From Candidatus Melainabacteria bacterium (GTDB taxonomy: Bacteria; Cyanobacteriota; Vampirovibrionia; Obscuribacterales; Obscuribacteraceae), in NCBI GenBank assembly GCA_016699165.1, contig CP064963.1, positions 3,348,001 through 3,412,000 on the forward strand: a DNA stretch of 64,000 nt, read 5' to 3'. Position 1 is the first letter of the stretch, and each line of letters begins with the position of its first letter. The notes under the pieces are model-generated. The model saw only the letters and a list, made by a program, of their open reading frames with translations. It was not told where the DNA came from and did not search any database. The position numbers and the translations under genes were made by a program. Positions 15,499 to 23,615 of the stretch are shown piece by piece.

Positions 15499-17666
15499 AA
15501 CAGATAAATAGACAAGCTGGACTTAGAACAAGTTTTAACTGGATGATGGCATCTGCCCTTTTGCTTTCATCTACACTTCCGCTTGTGCCCGCATACGCCG
15601 CCGATGACGACAAGCCTGTGGTGACGCCACTTGCTGAGCCTGGTACTGTGGTCGAGCAAGAAGATTCTGGATCCAAAAAGAAAAAGAAATCCAAATCTGC
15701 AAGCAGTTCCAAATCCAAAAAGAAGAATAAAGAAGAAACAGTAAAAGAAACTCAAGAAGACTTGCCTAAAGCAGCAGAGTCGGATGGCAAAAGCGAAACT
15801 GCCAAAGACGAAACCGCCAAAGAGCCTGCCAAATCGGACGAAAAGGCTCCTGAGGCAGCAGCTGAAAAAACAGATGCACCAGCTGAAGCTACAGAAAATA
15901 AAGACACCGCTGCTAATACCAAAGACGAAAAGACTGCCGAAGATAAAACAGATAAATCAGAAAAAACAGACGAGACAGCAGCCGATTCAGAAGGTGAGTC
16001 TGCTCCTAAAAAGCCCAAGAAGAGCGGCTCTAAACCAAGTCAGAGTATTGCCGAAGCAGACGAGTTATTGCTCAATCATAAATATTGGGATGCTGAAAAA
16101 GCGTATCGAGCACTTCTTGATACAGACGATAACGGTGATGCACACGCGGGTCTTGCTGTGGCTCTTGCTAGACAAAATAATGCAAATAAAGTAATTGAAG
16201 CTGAGCAAATTTTGCGCAAAGGGCGCGAAGATTTCTCAGACAATCCAAACATGATGGCAGCAGCCGGATATGTATCTTACATTCACTCAAAAACTGTTGC
16301 GTCGCCTGCCAAGCGCGATTTGTATCTAGAGGCAGCCGAAACACTTTCTAAGCGCGCAGTAAAATCCAATCCTGAAATTTCTATTGCTCAGCAAACACTA
16401 GGTGCTGTGCGGCTTTTGCAAGACGATCCCGAAGGTGCAATTGCACCACTGCGCAGAGCAGTCGAACTTGCACTCAATCCTCAGAATTTGGCTTTTCTTG
16501 CCGAAGCCTTGCTCAAGACTGATCCCAAGAACAAAGAAGCTCGCGAACTGGTCGAGCAAGCTCTTGAAATGAATCCCAAAAACTGGGCGGCACGTTTGCA
16601 AAAAGCTTTTATTCTTACCAACAGCGGCAAGCACGAAGATGCGTTTGTCGAGTTGCAGTCTATTCCTCGCGATCAGCGTGGATCTGAATGGCATAATGTG
16701 CAGGGTGATATTTATCGCAAACAAGGCGACGGTCCCTCAGCCCTTGCAAGCTGGAAAGAGTCAAATAGAATGGACCCGCGAAACGCTGAGCCATATAAAA
16801 GACTGGCTGAGTATTATGCCGTTCGCGGCGATGGAGAGCTTGCTATAGCCGAGATGCACAACGCTCTTGAAATTTTGCCAAATGATTTAAACCTTCGAAG
16901 CCGCTTAGCTGAACTGGCTTTGCGCCAGGACAAATTAGATGTGGCTGAACAAGAGTATCGGACCATTTTGGCCGTTAAGCAAGATGATGCCTCTGCGTTG
17001 CTTGGTTTGTCACGCGTTTATTTTAGAACTGCTCGTAAAGAGGGGCAATATCCTCAAGGCTGGCAAAATCTTATGGAACAGCTGCAAAATGTGATGACTG
17101 AGCAGTCTGTCAAAGGCGAAGTAGTAAAAGGCACCAAGAATTTAAAAGAGAAAATTCAATTGTCTGAGGCCGAAAAGGCTCTCACGCAGAATCGTTTTCG
17201 CGAAGCACGTCAAATCTTTTCACAGGTCATAAACACGCATAAAGAAGAACCGTATGAGCTTTTGACGCTTGGAGAGCAAGCCTTCAATGACGGCGATTTG
17301 AAATCTGCCGAGCAAGCGTTTACTTTTGCACGCGAATTGCCTGATGTGCAGCCTCGCGCCGAGCAAGGAATAAGCAAAATTGTTTCGCAGCGCAATGAAG
17401 CGATGCGCCAGACTAAGCTAGGCGATGCTACCCTCAGAATTCCCGAGGTAGCTGTTGATCACTACAAACAGGCGCTAATTGCTGATCCCCAGTATCCCGA
17501 AGCTTATTATGGCTTGTTCAATTTATTTTATAGGACTAAGAATGAAACTGATAAAGCAATAGATTACGCTCTATGTTTTCTGGAGGCTTCAGACGAGGAA
17601 AACCCACTGCGCAAGGAAGTAGAGACTAATTTGTCTAAGCTTAAAAAGAGCCGTAAGGAAAAATAA
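15495..17666 (+). CDS. Exported TPR protein 2
   Basis: This is a 723-residue protein that begins with an ATGA overlap on the previous gene. The signal peptide ends near AYA-AD. Residues 55-185 form a highly charged, disordered Lys/Glu/Ala/Asp segment with EDLPKA (a variant of the KKKDLPKA motif of its neighbours). From about residue 190 a long TPR superhelix follows: AEKAYRALLDTDDNGDAHAG, IAQQTLGAVRLLQDDPEGA, PYKRLAEYYAVRGDGELAIA and DDASALLGLSRVYFRTARK among others, up to the C-terminus. It is likely a periplasmic scaffold working with TPR protein 1 and the downstream membrane proteins. Specific role unknown. Confidence 0.7.
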   Translation: MKQINRQAGLRTSFNWMMASALLLSSTLPLVPAYAADDDKPVVTPLAEPGTVVEQEDSGSKKKKKSKSASSSKSKKKNKEETVKETQEDLPKAAESDGKSETAKDETAKEPAKSDEKAPEAAAEKTDAPAEATENKDTAANTKDEKTAEDKTDKSEKTDETAADSEGESAPKKPKKSGSKPSQSIAEADELLLNHKYWDAEKAYRALLDTDDNGDAHAGLAVALARQNNANKVIEAEQILRKGREDFSDNPNMMAAAGYVSYIHSKTVASPAKRDLYLEAAETLSKRAVKSNPEISIAQQTLGAVRLLQDDPEGAIAPLRRAVELALNPQNLAFLAEALLKTDPKNKEARELVEQALEMNPKNWAARLQKAFILTNSGKHEDAFVELQSIPRDQRGSEWHNVQGDIYRKQGDGPSALASWKESNRMDPRNAEPYKRLAEYYAVRGDGELAIAEMHNALEILPNDLNLRSRLAELALRQDKLDVAEQEYRTILAVKQDDASALLGLSRVYFRTARKEGQYPQGWQNLMEQLQNVMTEQSVKGEVVKGTKNLKEKIQLSEAEKALTQNRFREARQIFSQVINTHKEEPYELLTLGEQAFNDGDLKSAEQAFTFARELPDVQPRAEQGISKIVSQRNEAMRQTKLGDATLRIPEVAVDHYKQALIADPQYPEAYYGLFNLFYRTKNETDKAIDYALCFLEASDEENPLRKEVETNLSKLKKSRKEK

Positions 17667-17707
17667 GAGAGTAAGATGTAAGTGCGCTTACCAAAGGACG
17701 AAAATCT

Positions 17708-18241
17708 ATGAGCCCGGCAGGTCCCAAAGGCAGAAAACGAAAAAAAAATCCCGGTGCACCACCACCCTCAAATCGTGGTGGCAGATCCGCCTCGGCTGCA
17801 AGTGAAGATGACGATGAAATGGCAGTCGATGCAGCTAGCGGCAATGAGAAAAAGAAAGATTTGCCTAAAGCGAAAGCTAAGCGTTCCAAGAATGAAGCAA
17901 ATAAAGAGATGTGGAATCAAGGAAAGAAAGGTCTTTCCGACATCTGGGAAAACTATGTGCAAATGCTGCGGCGCGATTTTCAAAAGCGTCCTCGCGACTC
18001 TCAAGAGCAGCTTATATTGCGACTTTCACAAGTTCTTACCATTGGTTGTGTTGTTGTACTTTTGAATTTCTTTTACTCATTCATTCCATCGGTGATAAGA
18101 ATTTTTGCCTTTCCCGTTTTGCTCGTGATAGCTTGGTTTGTAGCTACTCGCGCAATTGCACCGATGATTGTGGTGCGTTTTGAAGATCACCTCAACCCCA
18201 GAGAAAAGTATGAGGATGATGACGAAGACGAAGACACTTAA
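17708..18241 (+). CDS. Two-helix membrane protein with charged N-terminus
   Basis: This is a 177-residue protein. The start has AAGGA about eight bases upstream. The basic N-terminus (GPKGRKRKKNPGAPPP) and an acidic patch lead to DAASGNEKKKDLPKAKAK, which contains the motif shared with the two TPR proteins upstream. Two membrane helices lie at about residues 104-125 and 128-148, followed by a short acidic tail. Function unknown; the N-terminal tail is probably cytoplasmic. It lies in the same rightward run, 41 bases after TPR protein 2, and its end overlaps the next gene. Confidence 0.55.
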   Translation: MSPAGPKGRKRKKNPGAPPPSNRGGRSASAASEDDDEMAVDAASGNEKKKDLPKAKAKRSKNEANKEMWNQGKKGLSDIWENYVQMLRRDFQKRPRDSQEQLILRLSQVLTIGCVVVLLNFFYSFIPSVIRIFAFPVLLVIAWFVATRAIAPMIVVRFEDHLNPREKYEDDDEDEDT

Positions 18242-18437
18242 AGTTCTGGGAGCGGGACTGATTGTGGCATGTGCTTTTGCCATCATGCTGCCCGACCTAA
18301 TTACTTATTTGTCCGGATTGTGGCGAATTATACTTTTAGTTGTCACAATAGTATTGGCAAGTTCAGCTCTGGTTTTTGTCTATCACAGAGTGCGAGCGAA
18401 AATAGAAGCGAATAACAAAGACAATGCGGCGGACTAA
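18210..18437 (+). CDS. Small two-helix membrane protein
   Basis: This 75-residue protein starts at ATG 18210 (or 18216/18219), inside the end of the previous gene in another frame. GAGAAAAG precedes 18210. After a basic start (MTKTKTLKV), two hydrophobic helices (about residues 12-28 and 34-54) are followed by a charged tail. The next gene begins four bases after the stop. No family is recognised. The tight packing and clean hydrophobic pattern argue that it is real; it may form a complex with its neighbour. Confidence 0.5.
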   Translation: MRMMTKTKTLKVLGAGLIVACAFAIMLPDLITYLSGLWRIILLVVTIVLASSALVFVYHRVRAKIEANNKDNAAD

Positions 18438-18441
18438 ATAA

Positions 18442-19602
18442 ATGAAACGACAAGCATTTCTCCTTGGGTTATCTATAAGCATTTTAGCTTGTGGACTTGG
18501 TTCTACAAGTGCCGATGCTCGTCCGCGAGGCGGCGACCCGGAGAAATATTTTAACGCTCCGCAATCGCTTGAAGGAAAGACTGTCGTCATACCAATCGGA
18601 ACAGTAATTGAAGGCAGAATGAATTCGACTATAAGTTCGAAAGACAGCAATCAAGGTGAGAAATTCACCCTTGAAATCACGACCCCTTGCATGGCTAATG
18701 GAACAGATGTCGTTATTCCAGCCGGAGCCAAAATTGAAGGCGAAGTAGTGGAAGCCATTCCGGCAAGCAAAATTTATAAGCGTAAAGGCACCCAGCAAGG
18801 TAAGCCCACTGGCAAATTGCGTACTCAGATAAATACTTTGCGCACGCCTGATGGTGTTTCGTATCAGATAACAGCATCGATTGCAGGCGAAATGATTTCT
18901 GCCGGCAAAGGGCGCTTGCAGCAAAATCCCGAGATTTCCAAACACGACATTGGCTATATGGGCGATGTGACCAGCTTTGCCGCTGTGCATCCTGGTGTCA
19001 ACGCATCCAATGCAGTCAATCCGCTGAAAGTGACAGACCGTCGCACTTACATGAAAGATCCTATTTTAGGGACAGAAAAACCCGATGCAATGAATCGCAT
19101 GGGAAGACCTGTTTTTCGCTCTCTTGTGCGAATCAAGCAAGATATTTACATCAAAGAAGGCTCGCCTTTAAATATTCGGCTTGACTCACCACTCAAAATT
19201 TCAATTGCTCCAGCACAAGGTCGTATGTCAATCGACTATTCGCAGATGATGCCGACTCCTGACGAATCTAATCGTGACCGCAATTTTAGACGCTTCAAGC
19301 CTGTTTCAAGTGGTGGCGGTGGCTATCAAGACTCAAGTGGATTTCCTGCTCCCACAAATAGTGGCAGTAATAACAATCCAGCAGAACAAGCTCAAGCGCC
19401 GGTGCAAAGGCAGGCGCCTCCACCACCAGATCCCGAAGCACACTTGCCGCGCTTTCTGCGCACGCCCAAAAATAGTTTTAACGATAAGTATGAGCCACCA
19501 ATAACCGCTGGTGAAGGCTATCAGGTTGGACCCGATTCAAATGCGAATCCAAATCAAAATCAGGGTGTGCCGGCGCAGAAAGGTGGAGGCGACGATTTTT
19601 AG
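18442..19602 (+). CDS. Exported protein with VirB10/TrbI-like sequence pattern
   Basis: This is a 386-residue exported protein (signal peptide, cleavage near ADA-RP). Residues 45-155 carry paired patterns VVIPIGTVIEGRMNSTISSK and VVIPAGAKIEGEVVEA. These match the P-x-G-T-x-I then I-P-x-G-x-x-I-x-G-x-V rhythm found in the C-terminal beta-barrel of VirB10/TrbI and in some related bacterial exported proteins. The last 120 residues are Pro/Gln/Asn rich and look disordered. It lacks the N-terminal membrane helix of classical VirB10. It follows the small membrane gene by four bases and precedes ubiX by three, so it is co-transcribed. A T4SS core role is attractive given the VirB4 gene 10 kb away, but is inferred. 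Confidence 0.5.
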   Translation: MKRQAFLLGLSISILACGLGSTSADARPRGGDPEKYFNAPQSLEGKTVVIPIGTVIEGRMNSTISSKDSNQGEKFTLEITTPCMANGTDVVIPAGAKIEGEVVEAIPASKIYKRKGTQQGKPTGKLRTQINTLRTPDGVSYQITASIAGEMISAGKGRLQQNPEISKHDIGYMGDVTSFAAVHPGVNASNAVNPLKVTDRRTYMKDPILGTEKPDAMNRMGRPVFRSLVRIKQDIYIKEGSPLNIRLDSPLKISIAPAQGRMSIDYSQMMPTPDESNRDRNFRRFKPVSSGGGGYQDSSGFPAPTNSGSNNNPAEQAQAPVQRQAPPPPDPEAHLPRFLRTPKNSFNDKYEPPITAGEGYQVGPDSNANPNQNQGVPAQKGGGDDF

Positions 19603-19605
19603 CGC

Positions 19606-20241
19606 ATGAAAAAAGAGTTGCCTATTATTTTGGCGATGACTGGAGCAAGTGGTGCCATTTACGGATTGCGCATGCTTCAATATCTAGTAAGCGTCAAACA
19701 GCCTGTAGAGCTAGTTTTGTCCAGAGCAGCCATTCGTGTTATGCAAGAAGAGCACGATTTGAAAGTGGATGAAACTAAAAACGCGCTTGAAAATATTTTC
19801 CATTTTTTGAACATAGATACAAATTGCAAAACTGTAAAATTGCACGACTTGCTCGATTATGGTGCCACCATATCTAGTGGCTCATACAAAACGCGAGGCA
19901 TGGTTATTTTGCCCTGTAGCGCCGGAACACTTGGTGCCCTTGCTCATGGTTTGTCTGAAAATCTGGTTCATCGCGCAGCCAGTGTCTGTCTTAAGGAAAG
20001 ACGTCCACTCGTTATTGTTGTAAGAGAAATGCCTTTCGGTCAAATACAGCTCAAAAATATGCTCGCTTTGAGCGAAGCTGGCGCCATCGTTTCTTGTGCA
20101 TCTCCAGGCTTTTATCATCGGCCACGCACTGTTATGGACCAGATAGATTTTGTGGTCGGTCGTGTTCTTGATCAAATGGATTTGGATAATTCACTCTTTA
20201 AAAGGTGGAAAGAGGAATCGCCTCAGTTTGTTTATGAGTGA
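19606..20241 (+). CDS. ubiX: UbiX-family flavin prenyltransferase
   Basis: The enzyme attaches a dimethylallyl group to FMN, giving the prenylated-FMN cofactor of UbiD-type decarboxylases used in quinone and aromatic-acid metabolism. The 211-residue protein starts with the FMN-binding pattern MTGASGAIYGLRMLQYL. It also shows ILPCSAGTLGALAHGLSENL, VVREMPFGQIQLKNMLAL and GFYHRPRTVMDQIDFVVGR, all UbiX hallmarks. It is cytoplasmic. It sits three bases after the VirB10-like gene and overlaps rimM by eight bases. No ubiD partner is in the window. FMN supply genes (ribE-BA-H) lie in the divergent run. Confidence 0.92.
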   Translation: MKKELPIILAMTGASGAIYGLRMLQYLVSVKQPVELVLSRAAIRVMQEEHDLKVDETKNALENIFHFLNIDTNCKTVKLHDLLDYGATISSGSYKTRGMVILPCSAGTLGALAHGLSENLVHRAASVCLKERRPLVIVVREMPFGQIQLKNMLALSEAGAIVSCASPGFYHRPRTVMDQIDFVVGRVLDQMDLDNSLFKRWKEESPQFVYE

Positions 20242-20773
20242 TAAAGAATCTAAAAACTACGATTTTCAGGTCGGTCAAATAGTTGGAGCCCACGGAATAA
20301 AAGGGCAGGTCAAAATTCGCCCAAGTTCGAATAATCCACGTCTGTTTTCAGAATTGAAAACGGTTCTTTTGCAGAATCAAAAAAACGATTCAAGCACCAA
20401 AATGGGCATCCAAAATATCGACTGTGATCGCAAGATGTTTTTAGTCAAACTGACAGAGTGCAACTCAAGAAACGATGCCGAGGCTCTGGTCGGTTTTCAG
20501 GTGTACACGCAAAAGAAGCAGCTCCAAAATCTAAACCAGGACGAGTGGTGGATTAAGGACCTTGTAGGTCTTTTTGTCTATGCCAAAACTGGCGAGAAGC
20601 TTGGCACTGTCTTGAATGTATTTGGCGAGCAAGGCGAGTGGCTCGAAATAAGTCTGGATGCAAAAGAAGGTAAGACAGCACTCATTCCATTTGTAAAAGA
20701 AATTGTCCCTGTGGTGGACACCGCTCTTGGACGAGTGGAAATTAACACTGATATTCAGGGTTTGCTGGACTAA
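20234..20773 (+). CDS. rimM: Ribosome maturation factor RimM
   Basis: RimM binds S19 and helps mature the head of the 30S subunit. The ATG at 20234, overlapping the end of ubiX by eight bases, gives the expected beginning MSDKESKNYDFQVGQIVGAH; the longer open frame lies wholly within ubiX. The product is 179 residues. The N-terminal domain has VGQIVGAHGIKGQVKIRP, and the C-terminal PRC-barrel has EWWIKDLVGLFVY and LIPFVKEIVPVVD. It is usually beside rpsP and trmD; here it ends an envelope-gene operon instead. Confidence 0.93.
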   Translation: MSDKESKNYDFQVGQIVGAHGIKGQVKIRPSSNNPRLFSELKTVLLQNQKNDSSTKMGIQNIDCDRKMFLVKLTECNSRNDAEALVGFQVYTQKKQLQNLNQDEWWIKDLVGLFVYAKTGEKLGTVLNVFGEQGEWLEISLDAKEGKTALIPFVKEIVPVVDTALGRVEINTDIQGLLD

Positions 20774-20802
20774 AATTTCTAGCTCTCTATCTTAATTTTA
20801 GT
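20769..20802 (+). terminator. AT-rich inverted repeat over the rimM stop codon, possible weak terminator
   Basis: The arms ACTAAAATT and AATTTTAGT (20769-20777 and 20794-20802) are perfectly complementary around a 16-base loop. The stem is weak and has no U-run, so termination is uncertain. Confidence 0.3.
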
Positions 20803-20819
20803 TATCATAAAATGCGTGC

Positions 20820-20848
20820 TTGAGTACTTGAATACTGGCCCGTATATA
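20820..20848 (+). promoter_or_regulatory. Candidate sigma-70 promoter for the GT20 gene
   Basis: TTGAGT (20820-20825) and TATATA (20843-20848) are spaced by 17 bases. The start codon lies about 125 bases downstream, leaving a leader with no obvious structure. Confidence 0.45.
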
Positions 20849-20980
20849 CCTTACCTTATATAGATAACTTATTCGTTTGATTCCAACCGAGAAGTCCAGT
20901 CGAGTCATAAAACGACGCTTCTGCAGGCATCAATTCTGGCGTCCATTTTTACTCCAAATTTTTCATTCAAAAGAGCTTAG

Positions 20981-22483
20981 ATGTCTACAGGCACAAATCC
21001 AAATTTACCTCTTATTCCTACTGCGTCTGACGCGCTGGAAAACAAGAATTTCGCTTTTCCACAATTAAAGAATATTCCACACGACCTCGCTTTGCCGATG
21101 CTTAAGGTGTTTTCTTATGGTGGTCCAGGCGACGTTCAGGGCGTTCCTGCCACACTTGAAGTATTGGTCAAGCGACTTGGCACTGACGTGCACTGGTTTT
21201 CGGTCGAATCGCAAGAAAGAGAAGCCACCACCAGTAGTGCGACCTTGCGCAATCTTTCCTTTTCAATTTACGAAACTAAAAACTCGTCTGCCGGTTTTAC
21301 ATTTCATGGTGCCAAACTAGGCAAAGACATAATCGAAAGGCACAAGCGCGTTTGCGCCAATTATCTCTGGCCGTTATTTCACGGTATGCCAGAACACGCC
21401 AGATTCAATCTTGAAGATTGGCGTGCATACAAACAAGTCTGCCAGGAATTGGCGGCCCAAAGTCAGAGCATTACAGGAGCTAGTTTTCCGAGCATTGCTT
21501 GGATTCATGATTTTCAATTTGCCATGAGTGCCCCGTCAATGAGCTTTGAGCATGGCGTGGTGGTGTGTCAGTTCTGGCATATTCCCTGGCCTGATGCCAA
21601 ACTGATTGCCGACTCTAGAGTAGGCTTAGAAATTGTCCAAGCTCTTTTAGCCAACACTCTGCTTGGTTTTCATACGCTTGAGTATGCAATCAATTTCATG
21701 GATACAGTGGCATTTCTCTTTCCAGATGCGGAGCTTGACGGTGAGAAATTGCAAGTCCGCTATAAGGGTCGAACTACTCGATTAAAAGTCTTGCCTCTTG
21801 GACTTGATCTTGATCGTTGGCAAAAACTGGCGATGAAAGCAAGACCTAAAGCGGAGTCGCTTGCTGTACAGCACCGATTGTCCAATTTCATCATGCTTGG
21901 CGTAGACAGGCTTGATTACAGCAAAGGCGTGCTTGAAAAATTACTTGGTCTTGAATATTTTCTGCAAGACAACAAAGAGTATTTGCGTCGCTTTCACTAT
22001 GTGCAAATAACTCAAAGTGCGCAATCGGACGATATTTCATACAGAAGTTATAGCCAGGCGGTGAAAGACAAAATTGCCGAGATTAACAGCAAGTTCGAAG
22101 TGGACGGCTGGAAACCGATTTTGCATCTAGAAGGTCTGATGAGCCAGGAAGACCTTGCTGCCTGGTATCAAGCCGCAAGTGTGATGGCAGTTAATTCGCT
22201 AAAAGACGGACTCAATCTAATTGCCAAAGAATTTGTATCATGCAGGCTAGATCAGCAAGGTGTACTCATCTTGAGTAAAGAAGCAGGTTGTGCCAATGAG
22301 CTTAAATCGGGAGCCGTAATTGTTGACCCGAGTAACCCAAGAGAGTTTGCCAAGGCGTTAAGTATTAGTTTCTCAATGAGCGTAGAAGAGAAAAGACGTC
22401 GTATTGGGTCAATGAGACATGCTCTAGGCTGGAATCAATTGCATGATTGGGCCCTTAATTTCTTATCCGAAGCCATCGATTAA
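20981..22483 (+). CDS. GT20 family trehalose-6-phosphate synthase or glucosylglycerol-phosphate synthase
   Basis: This glycosyltransferase of 500 residues transfers glucose from a nucleotide sugar to glucose 6-phosphate (OtsA) or glycerol 3-phosphate (GgpS), making a compatible-solute precursor. Family landmarks occur in order: WIHDFQFAM (usually WVHDYHL), FWHIPWPDA, LLGFHTLEYAINFMD, PLGLDLDRWQ, GVDRLDYSKGVLEKL, and VNSLKDGLNLIAKEFV near residue 400. Catalytic and phosphate-binding basic and acidic residues are preserved. The N-terminus lacks the usual VVxNRLP start and instead has VFSYGGPGDVQG. Substrate choice cannot be read from sequence alone; GgpS is common in the cyanobacterial lineage. 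No phosphatase gene is adjacent. It appears monocistronic. Confidence 0.82.
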   Translation: MSTGTNPNLPLIPTASDALENKNFAFPQLKNIPHDLALPMLKVFSYGGPGDVQGVPATLEVLVKRLGTDVHWFSVESQEREATTSSATLRNLSFSIYETKNSSAGFTFHGAKLGKDIIERHKRVCANYLWPLFHGMPEHARFNLEDWRAYKQVCQELAAQSQSITGASFPSIAWIHDFQFAMSAPSMSFEHGVVVCQFWHIPWPDAKLIADSRVGLEIVQALLANTLLGFHTLEYAINFMDTVAFLFPDAELDGEKLQVRYKGRTTRLKVLPLGLDLDRWQKLAMKARPKAESLAVQHRLSNFIMLGVDRLDYSKGVLEKLLGLEYFLQDNKEYLRRFHYVQITQSAQSDDISYRSYSQAVKDKIAEINSKFEVDGWKPILHLEGLMSQEDLAAWYQAASVMAVNSLKDGLNLIAKEFVSCRLDQQGVLILSKEAGCANELKSGAVIVDPSNPREFAKALSISFSMSVEEKRRRIGSMRHALGWNQLHDWALNFLSEAID

Positions 22484-22660
22484 GCACGAAGATTAGAATT
22501 CTTTAGGAAAATGTCTGCTTCAAATCTTGGTACATTCCAATTTTTGAATCTTAATGTCATACTATTAGCCTTCGTTTTGAGCGAAACGTGCATTTAAGCA
22601 CAGGAATCCCTTGTTTGGCGACGAACGAAATTTTGCACGAGATTAGTTTAGGTGGTTTGA

Positions 22661-22918
22661 ATGAACAAGTTATATGTAGGGAATCTGCCCTTCAGTCTTA
22701 CTGAAGAACAATTGGAAAGTATGTTTGCTGAGCATGGCAAAGTAGTGTCGGTAGCAATGCCTATCGATCGCGAAACCGGCCGCAAACGTGGATTTGCTTT
22801 TGTAGAAATGGAAAACAAAGAAGACGCTGACAATGCGATTCAGCATTTCAACGGGCAAACAATCGATGGTCGCAAAATAGTTGTGAATGAATCAAGACCG
22901 AAAGTTCGTTCAAGATAA
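22661..22918 (+). CDS. Single-RRM RNA-binding protein, cyanobacterial type
   Basis: This is an 85-residue protein made of one RNA recognition motif and almost nothing else. RNP2 is LYVGNL at residues 3-8 and RNP1 is KRGFAFVEM near residue 46. Such short RRM proteins are frequent in Cyanobacteria (Rbp family, often cold-regulated) and scattered elsewhere. The ribosome site AGGTGG lies about six bases before the ATG. The gap before it (about 177 bases) contains a small hairpin GTGC/GCAC with loop ATTTAA, which may belong to a regulated 5' UTR. A strong two-way terminator follows. Confidence 0.93.
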   Translation: MNKLYVGNLPFSLTEEQLESMFAEHGKVVSVAMPIDRETGRKRGFAFVEMENKEDADNAIQHFNGQTIDGRKIVVNESRPKVRSR

Positions 22919-22940
22919 CCACAATAAAGTAGTAAAAAAT

Positions 22941-22975
22941 AAAGAGCCTCGAGTATTACTTGAGGCTCTTTTATT
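22941..22975. terminator. Bidirectional terminator between the RRM gene and the nuo operon
   Basis: The arms AAAGAGCCTCGAG and CTTGAGGCTCTTT pair with one G-T wobble around a TATTA loop. A T-run follows on the plus strand, and TTATTTTTTA follows on the minus strand, so it can end both converging transcripts. Confidence 0.85.
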
Positions 22976-23018
22976 AGATGCTGAACGCGGAACGTTCCGC
23001 TTGATGCGTTCTTTTTTA

Positions 23019-23612
23019 CTACCACTTAAGCAAGTTGAAGCGTTGCATGTCGACTGTCGACATGTTGCGATAAAGCGAAAGCACAATGGCAAGACCCACT
23101 GCTGCTTCAGCTGCTGCTACTGTCAAAATGAAAATGGCAAAGAGCTGACCTTTGACGTCTGCTGGGTCAACGAAACGCGAGAAGGTTATGAGGTTGATGT
23201 TGACTGCATTGAGCATAAGTTCGATCGACATCAGCACGCGAACTGCGTTGCGCGAGACGACCATGCCGTACATTCCGATGGCGAATAATAAAGCAGCCAG
23301 GGTCAAGTATTTGATGATTGGATCTTGACCGACAGTTAAAACAACAAATGAACCAAGCGCTCCTGCGGCAAAACAGCATGAAGGCGAGCAGTTGAGCATG
23401 TATCTGAAAGTGATACCAAGGATTGTGAGGATGAAGAAGAAAATTACATCCATGTTGTTGTCTTGGATTATCTTCTCGCCGCCGGCATTGGTTGAAATGC
23501 CGAAAATAAAGCAGCAAGCCAGAAAAACTATGCCGCAGTAAGCGTAAGTCATAATCATGTTTGGCGGTGTGCCGGTTTCTTTTTCAAGTTCGGCTGGGCT
23601 ATTGTGTTCCAC
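23019..23612 (-). CDS. nuoK: NADH-quinone oxidoreductase subunit K, with N-terminal extension
   Basis: The C-terminal 100 residues are NuoK: ALLFAIGMYGMVVSRNAVRV, SIELMLNAVNINLI (with the buried Glu of the proton path) and AAAEAAVGLAIVLSLYR (second Glu). The usual NuoK is about 100 residues with three helices; here it is 197. The extra 95 N-terminal residues contain two or three more hydrophobic helices and a Cys-rich segment NCSPSCC. The frame has no internal stop and the ATG at 23612 lies just after nuoJ, so the extension seems real. A start nearer residue 90 cannot be excluded by eye. It is the last gene of the leftward nuoABCDHIJK run. Confidence 0.88.
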   Translation of the reverse strand: MEHNSPAELEKETGTPPNMIMTYAYCGIVFLACCFIFGISTNAGGEKIIQDNNMDVIFFFILTILGITFRYMLNCSPSCCFAAGALGSFVVLTVGQDPIIKYLTLAALLFAIGMYGMVVSRNAVRVLMSIELMLNAVNINLITFSRFVDPADVKGQLFAIFILTVAAAEAAVGLAIVLSLYRNMSTVDMQRFNLLKW

Positions 23613-23615
23613 GAC

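Noticed and set aside
18484..18990. Minus-strand frame of 168 codons opposite the VirB10-like gene
   Set aside because: The plus-strand gene has a signal peptide, operon spacing and a recognisable pattern; the antisense frame has none.
2762..20773. Conjugative element or integrative plasmid
   Set aside because: There is no relaxase, coupling ATPase, integrase, attachment repeat or origin. Housekeeping genes such as ribBA and rimM lie within the runs.
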